Source of the DNA: CALIZF01 sp046292445
GTDB lineage: Bacteria > Pseudomonadota > Alphaproteobacteria > Rhodobacterales > Rhodobacteraceae
DNA: 64,000 bases
NCBI GenBank assembly: GCA_046292445.1
Contig: JBKBQT010000003.1
Span: forward strand, 62,001 to 126,000
Reading direction: 5' to 3'
Below the pieces are notes generated by a model. That model made no database searches. It was not told the origin of the DNA and saw nothing but the letters and a program-made list of their open reading frames with translations. The position numbers and the translations under genes were made by a program. This document shows positions 1 through 8,987 of the stretch, piece after piece. The first letter of the stretch is position 1. Each line of letters opens with the position of its first letter.

Positions 1-151
1 CAATCGCGCCGCCCGCCGCGCCTGCGCCGGCAAAGCCCGCGACGACGGCAAAGGTCGTCACGATCCCGTCGTTGCCGCCATAGACGATCTGGCGCAGGTA
101 GGTCTGCGCGCGGTTGATCCGCCGCGGTTTCGGGTCGGGCGTGGTCGGCAT
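1..151 (-). CDS. VIT family (CCC1/VIT1-like) transporter, 5' end only
   Basis: Only the first 50 codons lie in the window; the gene continues past base 1. The ATG is the complement of 149-151. After a short basic N-terminus (PTTPDPKPRRINR) comes the motif YGGNDGIVTTFAVVAGFAGA. This matches the first membrane helix of the VIT1/CCC1 family, membrane proteins that move Fe2+ or Mn2+ out of the cytosol. The family match is from motif recognition; the metal specificity cannot be judged from this fragment. It points the same way as the next two genes but is separated from them by about 255 bases. Confidence 0.8.
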   Translation of the reverse strand, partial: MPTTPDPKPRRINRAQTYLRQIVYGGNDGIVTTFAVVAGFAGAGAAGGAI

Positions 152-406
152 GGCTGGTCCCGTCGGGCGGGTTGGCTATCGACAGGCCTAGCGGGACGCA
201 GCCCTGCTGGAAAGGGGCTGGAGGGCCTCGATCCGGGCGCGGCGCGATGCCGGCAGCCCCCCGCGCAGGAAAGCGAAAGCCCGGCCGTGAACGCGGCCCC
301 ACCGGCACGGGGCGCCGCCGGCGATCCTCGCGCCCCTGCGCGGCGCGCGCCGGCTGGCCCGGACCAGCGCGCCGCCAGCCGGTCGGCCGGCGTCCTGCCC
401 TGCCCG

Positions 407-670
407 TCAGTGGCCGGAGCCGTGGTCGCGCGGCGCATCGGGCGCATCCTGCCCTGCGGCCTTGGCCGCCACCGCCGCATCTAGGAACGCACGCGCCCGA
501 CGTTCGGCGAGGCGGATGCGGATCGCGGTCAGGAATGCCTCCTGCAGGGTCGGCGACGACGTGCCGATCACCCGGCCGACCTTTTCGTAGAACCGGTCGT
601 CGCCAAGCGCGTCCTGCCGGTCGAGCACGTCGCGGGCCAGGGCATCGGCCAGATCCTCGGTCACGCCCAT
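407..670 (-). CDS. Conserved small hypothetical protein (87 aa)
   Basis: Soluble, largely helical 87-residue protein starting MGVTEDLADALARD and rich in Ala, Arg, Asp and Glu. No signal peptide or membrane segment is visible. The ATG at 670 is chosen because it lies one base after the stop of the alpha/beta hydrolase gene (672), which suggests translational coupling; an in-frame start at 706 would overlap that gene by about 35 bases. The coupling makes it a likely two-gene operon with the hydrolase. I do not recognise a domain and infer no function. The last ~15 residues are low complexity (Asp/Ala/His), so the C-terminus is probably disordered. Confidence 0.65.
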   Translation of the reverse strand: MGVTEDLADALARDVLDRQDALGDDRFYEKVGRVIGTSSPTLQEAFLTAIRIRLAERRARAFLDAAVAAKAAGQDAPDAPRDHGSGH

Positions 671-671
671 G

Positions 672-1331
672 TCAGCGGGTGCCCTCGGTGAGGCGGCGGC
701 GCACATAGGACGACACGGCGGCGATCATCGGTTTCATATGCGCCTCGTCATCCTCGAAGAAATGACCCGCACCCTCGATCTGGGTATGGGTGATCGTGAT
801 CCCCTTCTGCTCGTGGAGCTTGTTCACGAGTGTCGCGGTATCCTTGGGCGGGGCGACACGATCGGCGCTCCCGTGGATGATGAGGCCCGAGGCGGGGCAT
901 GGCGCGAGGAAGGTGAAATCATACATGTTGGCGGGCGGGGCGACCGAGATGAATCCGGTGATCTCCGGCCGCCGCATCAGCAGCTGCATCCCGATCCAGG
1001 CGCCGAAGCTGAAGCCCGCGACCCAGCAGTGCTTGGCATTCTGGTTGAGCGACTGGAGATAGTCGAGCGCCGAGGCGGCATCGGAAAGCTCGCCGATGCC
1101 CTGATCGTATTCGCCCTGGCTGCGCCCGACGCCGCGGAAGTTGAACCGCAGGACAGTGAAGCCGAGGTTGTAGAACGCATAATGCAGGTTGTAGACGACG
1201 CGGTTGTTCATCGTCCCGCCGAATTGCGGATGCGGGTGCAGGATGATGGCGATGGGCGCGTCGCGGTCCTTTTGCGGATGGTAGCGGCCTTCGAGCCGGC
1301 CGTCCGGGCCGGGGAAGATGACTTCGGGCAT
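672..1331 (-). CDS. Alpha/beta hydrolase (dienelactone hydrolase-like)
   Basis: 219-aa cytosolic alpha/beta hydrolase. The visible catalytic triad is nucleophile Ser in GFSFGA (about residue 107), Asp in HGSADRV (about 155) and His in GAGHFF (about 188). The HPHPQFGGTMNN segment near residue 32 is characteristic of the COG2945-type subgroup of small bacterial hydrolases. The family cleaves esters, thioesters or similar bonds; no substrate can be assigned. It is transcribed away from iscR, leaving a 195-base shared upstream region (1332-1526), and is followed closely by the 87-aa gene. No export signal is present. Confidence 0.88.
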   Translation of the reverse strand: MPEVIFPGPDGRLEGRYHPQKDRDAPIAIILHPHPQFGGTMNNRVVYNLHYAFYNLGFTVLRFNFRGVGRSQGEYDQGIGELSDAASALDYLQSLNQNAKHCWVAGFSFGAWIGMQLLMRRPEITGFISVAPPANMYDFTFLAPCPASGLIIHGSADRVAPPKDTATLVNKLHEQKGITITHTQIEGAGHFFEDDEAHMKPMIAAVSSYVRRRLTEGTR

Positions 1332-1526
1332 GCGTGCGCCGTCCCTCGATACCGATGTGCCGGGGGGCTTGCCTGCGCGGCTTGACGCGCGGGACCCGAC
1401 TTCCTAGACCCGGACCGCTGCGGCACAGCGGCCACCGACGGCCTTCGTGAGTTAAGGCGGCCGGCGCGCCGCGTCAATGGCGGCGGCGTGCGCGGCCCGG
1501 CAGAGCGGGCGGCAGGGAGGCGAGCG

Positions 1527-1997
1527 ATGAAGTTGTCGACCAAGGGCCGTTATGCGATGGTCGCACTGGCCGATCTGGCGCTGGCGGGCGAAGCGGGTTC
1601 GGAGGGTCGCGTGTCGCTGGCCGAGATCGCGCGGCGCCAGGACATCAGCCTGCCCTATCTGGAGCAGCTTTTCGTCAAGCTGCGCCGGGCCGGTCTGGTC
1701 GAATCGGTGCGCGGACCGGGCGGCGGCTATCGGCTGGCGCGGTCGGCCGATGCGATCCGGGTGTCCGAGGTGCTCGAGGCGGTGGACGAAACGGTGAGCG
1801 CGATGCACACCGGCGCGGGCGCGACCGGGGGCCTGTCGGGCACCCGGGCGCAGTCGCTGACCAACCGGCTGTGGGAGGGGCTTTCGGCGCAGGTCTATGT
1901 CTTCCTGCACCAGGCGCGGCTGTCGGACGTCGTCGGCAATGCGCTGACCCCCTGCCCGGCTGTGCCGGTGCTGCTCTCGGTCGTGGACGAGGACTGA
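1527..1997 (+). CDS. iscR: Rrf2-family regulator IscR, single-cysteine type
   Basis: 156-aa Rrf2 winged-helix regulator at the head of the suf cluster. The ATG at 1527 follows a GGGAGG ribosome site at 1515-1520. The start MKLSTKGRYAMVALADLA and the wing GPGGGYRLAR (about residue 63) are diagnostic. In E. coli IscR three cysteines (92, 98, 104) ligate the [2Fe-2S] cluster. Here that loop (MHTGAGATGGLSGT) has none, and the only Cys in the protein is in TPCPAVP near the C-terminus. Rhodobacter sphaeroides IscR is known as an atypical single-cysteine, iron-responsive repressor, and this protein fits that type. It probably represses the downstream suf operon when Fe-S status is good. Confidence 0.93.
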   Translation: MKLSTKGRYAMVALADLALAGEAGSEGRVSLAEIARRQDISLPYLEQLFVKLRRAGLVESVRGPGGGYRLARSADAIRVSEVLEAVDETVSAMHTGAGATGGLSGTRAQSLTNRLWEGLSAQVYVFLHQARLSDVVGNALTPCPAVPVLLSVVDED

Positions 1998-2020
1998 GCC
2001 GGCGCGCGGGGCGGCGGCCC

Positions 2021-2075
2021 CCGGGGGGTTTCACACCCCCCGGTCCCCCCGTGGGATATTTGGGCCAGCCTGAAG
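2021..2075 (+). repeat. 55-bp dispersed palindromic repeat, copy 1
   Basis: A 55-bp sequence in the iscR/desulfurase gap. It contains a perfect hairpin, CCGGGGGG (2021-2028), a 7-base loop, CCCCCCGG (2036-2043), followed by a C-rich tract and GTGGGATATTTGGGCCAGCC. It recurs in inverted orientation at 61759-61813 with 54 of 55 bases identical; the mismatch is T/A at base 2044. It looks like a small REP-like mobile or structural repeat rather than coding DNA. Confidence 0.85.
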
Positions 2076-2163
2076 GATGCGGCGCGCGCAGGTCGGGGTC
2101 GGCTCGCGCGGGCCGGGGCAGACACCAGGGCCGGGCGCTTCGGGATCGGCAGGGACGGGCGGA

Positions 2164-3204
2164 ATGGGACGGGTCTATCTGGACTGGAACGCGACGGCGC
2201 CGCTGCGACCCGAGGCGCGGGCGGCGATGATCGCGGCGATGGATGTGGTCGGCAACCCCAGTTCGGTGCATGCCGAGGGACGGGCGGCGCGGGCGATCGT
2301 CGAGCGGGCACGCGCGCAGGTCGCCGAGGCGCTCGGTGCGCTCGCATCGGATGTGGTGTTCACGAGCGGGGCGACCGAGGCCGCGGCGCTGGCCTGTGCC
2401 GGGCGCGGTCTGGTGTGCGGCGGCGTCGAGCACGATGCGGTGGCGGCGTGGTGCGATCCTGTGTTGCCGGTCGATGGAGACGGCGTGGTGACGGTGGCCG
2501 AGCCGGGTCGCAGTGCCGTGCAGCTGGCCAATTCCGAGACAGGGGTGATGCAGGCGCTGCCCGAGGGCCTTGCGGTCAGCGACCTGACCCAGGCCTTCGG
2601 CAAGGTGCCGCTGGCCTTCGACTGGCTGGGGGTCGAGGCGGGGCTGGTATCGGCCCACAAGCTCGGCGGGCCGAAGGGCGTGGGCGCGCTGGTGTTGCGG
2701 CGGGGGGTCGAGGTCCCGGCGCTCCTGCGCGGCGGCGGGCAGGAGATGGGGCGTCGGGCGGGAACCGAGAACGTCGTCGGCATCGCCGGTTTCGGGGCCG
2801 CCGCCGCGGCAGCGGCGCGCGATCTGGCCGACGGGGTCTGGGATCGGGTGGCCAGACTTAGAAATATTCTAGATCGGGAGTTGCCGGGCGGCGGATTTGA
2901 AACTATTTTGGTCGGGAAAGGCGCGCTGCGGCTCCCGAACACCACCTGCGTTGCCACGCCCGGATGGAAGGGCGAAACGCAGGTGATGCAGATGGATCTG
3001 GCGGGCTTTGCCGTCTCGGCCGGTTCGGCCTGTTCGAGCGGAAAGGTTCGCGCAAGCCGGGTGCTGGCGGCGATGGGTTACGGCGCCGAGGCGGCGGCCG
3101 GGGCGATCCGGGTCTCGGTCGGGCCCGGCGTGAGCGAAACGGATGTGCTGCGCTTTGCCGAGGTCTGGCGCGCGCAGCGGGAAAGGCGGGCGGCGCGGGT
3201 CTGA
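2164..3204 (+). CDS. Cysteine desulfurase, NifS/IscS-like
   Basis: 346-aa class V aminotransferase-fold PLP enzyme, short for the family (usually about 380-400). It abstracts sulfur from cysteine as a protein persulfide for Fe-S assembly. The ATG at 2164 begins MGRVYLDWNATAP, the usual IscS-type N-terminus; longer in-frame extension runs through the palindromic repeat and is rejected. PLP Lys sits in SAHKLGGPKG (about residue 174), and the catalytic Cys in the flexible loop SAGSACSSGK (about 290). It lies between iscR and sufB. SufS is encoded separately 6 kb downstream, so the cluster carries two desulfurases of different subgroups, an arrangement I know from Rhodobacteraceae. Confidence 0.92.
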   Translation: MGRVYLDWNATAPLRPEARAAMIAAMDVVGNPSSVHAEGRAARAIVERARAQVAEALGALASDVVFTSGATEAAALACAGRGLVCGGVEHDAVAAWCDPVLPVDGDGVVTVAEPGRSAVQLANSETGVMQALPEGLAVSDLTQAFGKVPLAFDWLGVEAGLVSAHKLGGPKGVGALVLRRGVEVPALLRGGGQEMGRRAGTENVVGIAGFGAAAAAAARDLADGVWDRVARLRNILDRELPGGGFETILVGKGALRLPNTTCVATPGWKGETQVMQMDLAGFAVSAGSACSSGKVRASRVLAAMGYGAEAAAGAIRVSVGPGVSETDVLRFAEVWRAQRERRAARV

Positions 3205-3237
3205 CCCGGCCGCGGCGCGGGTTGAAAGGGCGGGCGG

Positions 3238-4794
<1,557 letters not shown>

Positions 4795-4820
4795 GGCCGA
4801 TGCAAGGGGAAGGCACAGGG

Positions 4821-5105
4821 ATGAACGCGCCGATGCAGGACATGACCGGAACGCGCGCCGCGCAGCCGTCGGAACAGGTCGCGCAGAAGGTCGCCGACCT
4901 TGTCGCGCAGATCAAGGCGATCGACAGCCACCCCGAGGTGGTCGGCGCGCTTGCCAGTGTCGCCATCGTGGCGCTGGTGGCCGAATGCGTCGAGGACCTC
5001 CGGCTCGACCGGCTGCGCATCGCCGATGCGCTCGGCACAGCATGCCTTTACGCCAAGATCGGCGCGGGTGACCTCAACCTGCCCGAGACGATGCCGCAGG
5101 ACTGA
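4821..5105 (+). CDS. Conserved hypothetical protein in the suf cluster (94 aa)
   Basis: 94-residue soluble protein with a start MNAPMQDMTGTRAAQPSEQ, then a helical stretch with KVADLVAQIKAIDSHPEVV and a moderately hydrophobic helix ALASVAIVALVAECVEDL. The ATG at 4821 follows AAGGGGAAGG at 4803-4812. It sits 26 bases after sufB and in the same direction, so it is probably co-transcribed. Two cysteines (AECVED, TACLYA) do not form a recognisable Fe-S motif. I do not recognise the family; position suggests an accessory role in, or regulation with, Fe-S assembly, but this is inference only. Confidence 0.7.
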   Translation: MNAPMQDMTGTRAAQPSEQVAQKVADLVAQIKAIDSHPEVVGALASVAIVALVAECVEDLRLDRLRIADALGTACLYAKIGAGDLNLPETMPQD

Positions 5106-5198
5106 CCGCCCCGCGGCGGGCCGCGGCCGGACGTGCAGCCTTCGGGCGCATCGTTGCGGTGCATGCGGCGACACGATCATCGAGGACAGCAGCCTGCC

Positions 5199-5834
5199 GT
5201 GACCGCCTTGCTTGAAACCCACGCGATCGACGACGAGGAGGACCGCCCGCGGGGCGACCGGCCCGTGCTGACCTTCCCGCCCAGGGTCGAGGCTGCGCTG
5301 CGCGCGGCCTATGCGCAGGCCGGGACGATCCTCGAATACGGGTCCGGCGGATCGACTGTGCTTGCAGGCGACATGCCGGGCAAGACGGTCTTCTCGGTCG
5401 AAAGCGACGGCGGCTGGACCGACCGGATGCGGGCGTGGTTCGCGGGCCATCCGCCCGTTGCAACGGTGCATCTGCACCATGTCGATATCGGGCCGACGAT
5501 GAAATGGGGCCGGCCGGTGGACACGAGCCTGATCCGCCGCTGGCCCGATTATTCGCTGTCGGTCTGGGACCGGCCGGATTTCACGCAGCCCGACCTCGTG
5601 CTGATCGACGGGCGGTTCCGCGCGGGCTGTTTCCTCGCCACCGCGCTGCGCACGCAGCGCCCGGTGACCGTTTTGTTCGACGACTACAAGGCGCGGCCGC
5701 GCTACCGGGCGGTCGAGGATATCGCGGCGCCCGTCGCCTATCACGGGCGCATGGCGGAATTCCGCCTCGCGCCGCAACAGATCACGGGGGACCGGCTCGC
5801 CTGGGCCGTCCGCCTTCTTCTTCGCCCCCAATGA
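5199..5834 (+). CDS. Class I SAM-dependent methyltransferase-like protein
   Basis: About 211 aa. The segment ILEYGSGGSTVLAG resembles SAM-binding motif I of class I methyltransferases. VFSVESDGGW fits the acidic end of strand beta-2, and DLVLIDGRFRAGC the motif around strand beta-4. A GTG at 5199 is preferred because GAGGACAGCAG lies just upstream; an ATG at 5133 in the same frame would add 22 residues of atypical composition. It lies between sufB and sufC, 13 bases before sufC. The fold assignment is reasonable, but no substrate is evident and methyltransferase activity is unproven. It has no obvious link to Fe-S chemistry. Confidence 0.75.
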   Translation: MTALLETHAIDDEEDRPRGDRPVLTFPPRVEAALRAAYAQAGTILEYGSGGSTVLAGDMPGKTVFSVESDGGWTDRMRAWFAGHPPVATVHLHHVDIGPTMKWGRPVDTSLIRRWPDYSLSVWDRPDFTQPDLVLIDGRFRAGCFLATALRTQRPVTVLFDDYKARPRYRAVEDIAAPVAYHGRMAEFRLAPQQITGDRLAWAVRLLLRPQ

Positions 5835-5847
5835 GGCCACACAGATC

Positions 5848-6603
5848 ATGCTTACCATCTCGAACCTTCACGTGAGCCTCGAAGCCGAGGACAAGCCGAT
5901 CCTCAAGGGCGTCAACCTGACGGTGCAGCCCGGCACGGTGCAGGCGATCATGGGGCCGAACGGGTCGGGGAAATCGACGCTGTCCTATGTGCTGGCGGGG
6001 CGCGGCGGCTATGTCGTGACCGGGGGGAGCGCGACGCTGGACGGGGCCGACATCCTGGCCATGGAGCCCGAGGCGCGGGCGGCGGCGGGGCTGTTTCTCG
6101 CCTTCCAGTATCCGGTCGAGATCCCGGGGGTGGGCAACATGACCTTCCTGCGCACGGCGGTGAACGCGCAGCGCAAGGCACGCGGCGAGGAGGAGATGAG
6201 CGCGGCGGAATTCCTCAAGGCCGTCCGCGCCAAGGCGGCGGCGCTGCAGATCGACGCCGAGATGCTCAAGCGCCCGGTCAATGTCGGCTTTTCGGGCGGC
6301 GAGAAAAAGCGCAACGAGATCCTCCAGATGGCGATGCTGGAGCCGAGGATGTGCATCCTCGACGAGACGGATTCGGGCCTCGACGTGGACGCGATGAAGC
6401 TGGTGGCAGACGGGGTGAATGCCCTGCGCGATGCGGGGCGCGGGTTCCTGGTCATCACGCATTACCAGCGGCTGCTCGACCATATCCGCCCCGATGTCGT
6501 GCATATCATGGCCGACGGGCGGATCGTGAAATCGGGCGGGCCCGAGCTTGCGCTCGAGGTCGAGCGCAACGGCTATGCCGACATCCTGGCCGAGGCGGTG
6601 TGA
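5848..6603 (+). CDS. sufC: Fe-S assembly ATPase SufC
   Basis: 251-aa ABC-type soluble ATPase of the SufBC2D complex, driving the conformational change needed for cluster assembly. Walker A is GPNGSGKST (about residues 34-42). The ABC signature is SGGEKKRNE (about 149-157), a SufC hallmark differing from transporter LSGGQ. Walker B is MCILDETDSGLD, followed by the switch His in VITHYQRLL. Full length for the family. Its stop overlaps the sufD start (TGATG at 6601-6605), so the two are translationally coupled. Confidence 0.97.
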   Translation: MLTISNLHVSLEAEDKPILKGVNLTVQPGTVQAIMGPNGSGKSTLSYVLAGRGGYVVTGGSATLDGADILAMEPEARAAAGLFLAFQYPVEIPGVGNMTFLRTAVNAQRKARGEEEMSAAEFLKAVRAKAAALQIDAEMLKRPVNVGFSGGEKKRNEILQMAMLEPRMCILDETDSGLDVDAMKLVADGVNALRDAGRGFLVITHYQRLLDHIRPDVVHIMADGRIVKSGGPELALEVERNGYADILAEAV

Positions 6604-7892
6604 TGGCGGTGCGGGCGGACGTTGACGCCGGCGCGCTGGCGGCGCGGGTGGCCCCGCTGGCAGGGCAGCCCGCGAGCGGCTGGCTCGGCGCGGCGCGGGC
6701 GGCGGCGGCGCGGCGGCTGGCCGAGATGGGCCTGCCCGGGCGACGCGACGAATACTGGCGCTATACCGATCCGGCGTCGCTCAACGCACCCGAGGCGCCG
6801 CGTGCGGCGCTGTTCGATGCCGGCGAGCCGCCGATGTTCGACCGTTTCGACCGGCTGCGGCTGGTCTTCACCGACGGCGTGTTCGATGCCGCCGCCTCGG
6901 ACGATCCGGCAATGGCCGGGGTCGAGATCGTGCGTCTGGCCGAGGCCGGCGGGGCCGACATCCATTGGGCGCGGGACATCTACGGCGTGCTCGAGGCGCG
7001 CGGGCACGCGCCGGTCGCACGGCCCTTCGCCGCGCTCAACACAGCGCATGCGGGCGACGGCATCCTGATCCGGGTGACGGGCCGCGCTGCCCGGCCGGTT
7101 TCGCTGATTTATCGCCATATGTCAGAGACCTCCGACGCGATCCTGCATCACTGCGTGAAGCTCGAGCCGGGGGCGGAGATCACGCTGCTCGAGAACGGGC
7201 CGGGGGCGGCACGGCTGAACACCGTGCTCGAGGTCGAGCTTGGCGAAGGCGCCACGTTCCACCATGTCCGCGCGCAGGGCCGCGACCACGAGCGCCGGGC
7301 GGTGACGCATCTGTTCGCCCGCCTTGCCGCGCGGGCGCGGTTCAAGTCCTTCACGCTGACGGCGAACGGGCGGCTGACGCGCAACGAGGCGGTGATCGAG
7401 ATGGCCGGCGACGATGCCTCGGCCCATATTGCGGGGGCGGTGCTGGGGGATGGCGATTTCCACCAGGACGACACCGTGTTCATGATCCATGGCGGGCAGC
7501 GCTGCGAAAGCCGGCAGGTGTTCAAGAAGGTGCTCAAGAACGGCGCGGTCGGCGTGTTCCAGGGCAAGATCCTTGTGAAGGCCGGCGCGCAGAAGACCGA
7601 CGGCTATCAGATCAGCCAGAGCCTGCTGCTCGACGAGGACAGCCAGTTCCTCGCCAAGCCCGAGCTCGAGATCTATGCCGACGACGTCAAGTGCAGCCAC
7701 GGGTCCACGACCGGCGCGATCGACGAAACGGCGCTGTTCTACCTGCGTGCGCGGGGCGTGCCGCTGGCCATGGCGCAATCGCTGCTGGTGATGGCCTTCG
7801 TCGCCGAGGCGATCGACGAGATCGCCGATCCGGCGCTGGCCGAGGATGTGCGCGACCGGCTCGAAGGCTGGCTCGCCCGGCGGGCGGTGTAG
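6603..7892 (+). CDS. sufD: Fe-S cluster assembly protein SufD
   Basis: 429-aa SufD, the partner scaffold of SufB. The ATG at 6603 overlaps the sufC stop. The N-terminus is variable and Ala-rich; a family block RRDEYWRYTDPASLN is at about 40-55. The beta-helix core contains QRCESRQVFKKVL and VGVFQGKILV, and the conserved C-terminal block has ADDVKCSHGSTTGAIDETALFYLRARG split over about 358-385, including the functionally important KCSHG and FYLRARG motifs. It is about 100 residues longer than a further upstream in-frame reading would need, so no N-terminal extension is proposed. Confidence 0.96.
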   Translation: MAVRADVDAGALAARVAPLAGQPASGWLGAARAAAARRLAEMGLPGRRDEYWRYTDPASLNAPEAPRAALFDAGEPPMFDRFDRLRLVFTDGVFDAAASDDPAMAGVEIVRLAEAGGADIHWARDIYGVLEARGHAPVARPFAALNTAHAGDGILIRVTGRAARPVSLIYRHMSETSDAILHHCVKLEPGAEITLLENGPGAARLNTVLEVELGEGATFHHVRAQGRDHERRAVTHLFARLAARARFKSFTLTANGRLTRNEAVIEMAGDDASAHIAGAVLGDGDFHQDDTVFMIHGGQRCESRQVFKKVLKNGAVGVFQGKILVKAGAQKTDGYQISQSLLLDEDSQFLAKPELEIYADDVKCSHGSTTGAIDETALFYLRARGVPLAMAQSLLVMAFVAEAIDEIADPALAEDVRDRLEGWLARRAV

Positions 7893-7896
7893 GGCG

Positions 7897-8400
7897 ATGT
7901 CGGTCACCGCACGCATCCTGGCGACCTGGCGCGACCCGCGCGGCGTGATGCGGGCGCATCTGGCGGCCGGCCCGCGCGAGGATCGGGCGCTGGCGGTGCT
8001 GTTCGGGGCGTGCCTGCTGATCTTCGTGGCGCAATGGCCGGGCCTCAGCCGGGCGGCGCATCTCGACCCTGCGGTGCCGCTGGACGCCCGGATCGGCGGG
8101 GCGCTGATGGGGACGGTGTTCCTCGTGCCTCTGCTGGCCTATGCGGTGGCGGCGGCAAGCCATCTGGCCGCCCGCGCGATGGGCGGGCGCGGCAGCTGGT
8201 TCGGCGCGCGGATGGCGCTGTTCTGGTCGCTGCTCGCGGTCTCGCCGCTGATGCTGCTGCAAGGGCTCGTGGCCGGGTTTCTCGGCCCCGGCCTAGCTGC
8301 GACGCTGGTGGGGGTTGCGGTTCTGGCCGGGTTCCTGTTCCTGTGGCTGAGCGCGCTGGCCGAGGCCGAGCGCGGCCCCGAACATCGAGGCACAACCTGA
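7897..8400 (+). CDS. Yip1-family integral membrane protein (first of pair)
   Basis: 167-aa membrane protein that begins MSVTARILATWRDPRGVMR; the conserved WRDPR-type cytoplasmic N-terminus precedes about four hydrophobic segments (ACLLIFVAQW, LMGTVFLVPLLAYAVA, LFWSLLAVSPLMLLQGLV, LVGVAVLAGFLFLWLSAL). This layout and the repeated N-terminal helix match the Yip1-type bacterial family seen in Rhodobacteraceae. The start at 7897 is 4 bases past the sufD stop, and its own stop overlaps the next gene (TGATG). Function unknown; its place between sufD and sufS suggests only shared transcription. Confidence 0.78.
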   Translation: MSVTARILATWRDPRGVMRAHLAAGPREDRALAVLFGACLLIFVAQWPGLSRAAHLDPAVPLDARIGGALMGTVFLVPLLAYAVAAASHLAARAMGGRGSWFGARMALFWSLLAVSPLMLLQGLVAGFLGPGLAATLVGVAVLAGFLFLWLSALAEAERGPEHRGTT

Positions 8401-8987
8401 TGGACCTGACGCTGCCGACCCTCGCCGCCCTCGTGCGCGAGACGCTGCGCGACCCGCGCGGGACCGCCCGCCGCCTGATGGCGCTCGACCTGCCGCCGCA
8501 GGCGTCCTGGCTCGGTGCGGCCGTCATCGCGGCCCTGTCGGCGATCCTGGCGCATCTGACCTTCGGCGTGATGGCGGCGCGCCAGGGCGGGCCGGCAAAC
8601 CTCCCCGCGCCGGTCATGACGGCCGCGTTCCAATATGCGGTGATGGTGATGACGGTGCTCGGCGTCCATCACATCGGCCGCCGGTTCGGCGGGCGCGGCG
8701 GTTTTGCCGATGCGCTGCTGCTGGTGGTCTGGCTCCAGTTCATCCTCGTCTGCGTTCAGGGCGCACAGCTGGTGGCGCTGCTGGTCCTGCCGCCCGTCGC
8801 CGATATCCTGAGTGTCGCCGGGCTGGTGCTGTTCCTGTGGCTGCTGACCGCCTTTGTCGCGGAACTGCACGGCTTTGCCTCGATGGGCCGGGTGCTCGGC
8901 GGGGTGATCGCCTCGCTCTTCGGGCTGGCGCTGGTGATGGCGATTTTCCTTTCGGTGATCCTCGGAGGGCCGCCCGGTGGACGGTAA
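8400..8987 (+). CDS. Yip1-family integral membrane protein (second of pair)
   Basis: 195-aa membrane protein, probable paralogue of the preceding gene: it also starts with a cytoplasmic helix ending in a dipeptide-repeat-like TLRDPRGTARRLM block, followed by four or five hydrophobic segments. The last is SLFGLALVMAIFLSVIL. The ATG at 8400 shares one base with the stop of the upstream gene, and the 3' end overlaps the sufS GTG start by 11 bases, so it is embedded in the operon. The overlap favours co-expression of the membrane pair with sufS. No catalytic motif is visible. Confidence 0.78.
   Translation: MDLTLPTLAALVRETLRDPRGTARRLMALDLPPQASWLGAAVIAALSAILAHLTFGVMAARQGGPANLPAPVMTAAFQYAVMVMTVLGVHHIGRRFGGRGGFADALLLVVWLQFILVCVQGAQLVALLVLPPVADILSVAGLVLFLWLLTAFVAELHGFASMGRVLGGVIASLFGLALVMAIFLSVILGGPPGGR

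Noticed and set aside
58..708. Overlapping frames of 140 aa (minus, 58-480), 178 aa (plus, 172-708) and 65 aa (plus)
   Set aside because: Arg/Pro/Ala-rich shadow composition, no ribosome site, overlapping the VIT fragment and the 87-aa gene.
1332..1526. Iron-responsive (IscR or Irr/RirA) operator before iscR
   Set aside because: No palindrome that I could match with confidence to a known iron-box consensus.
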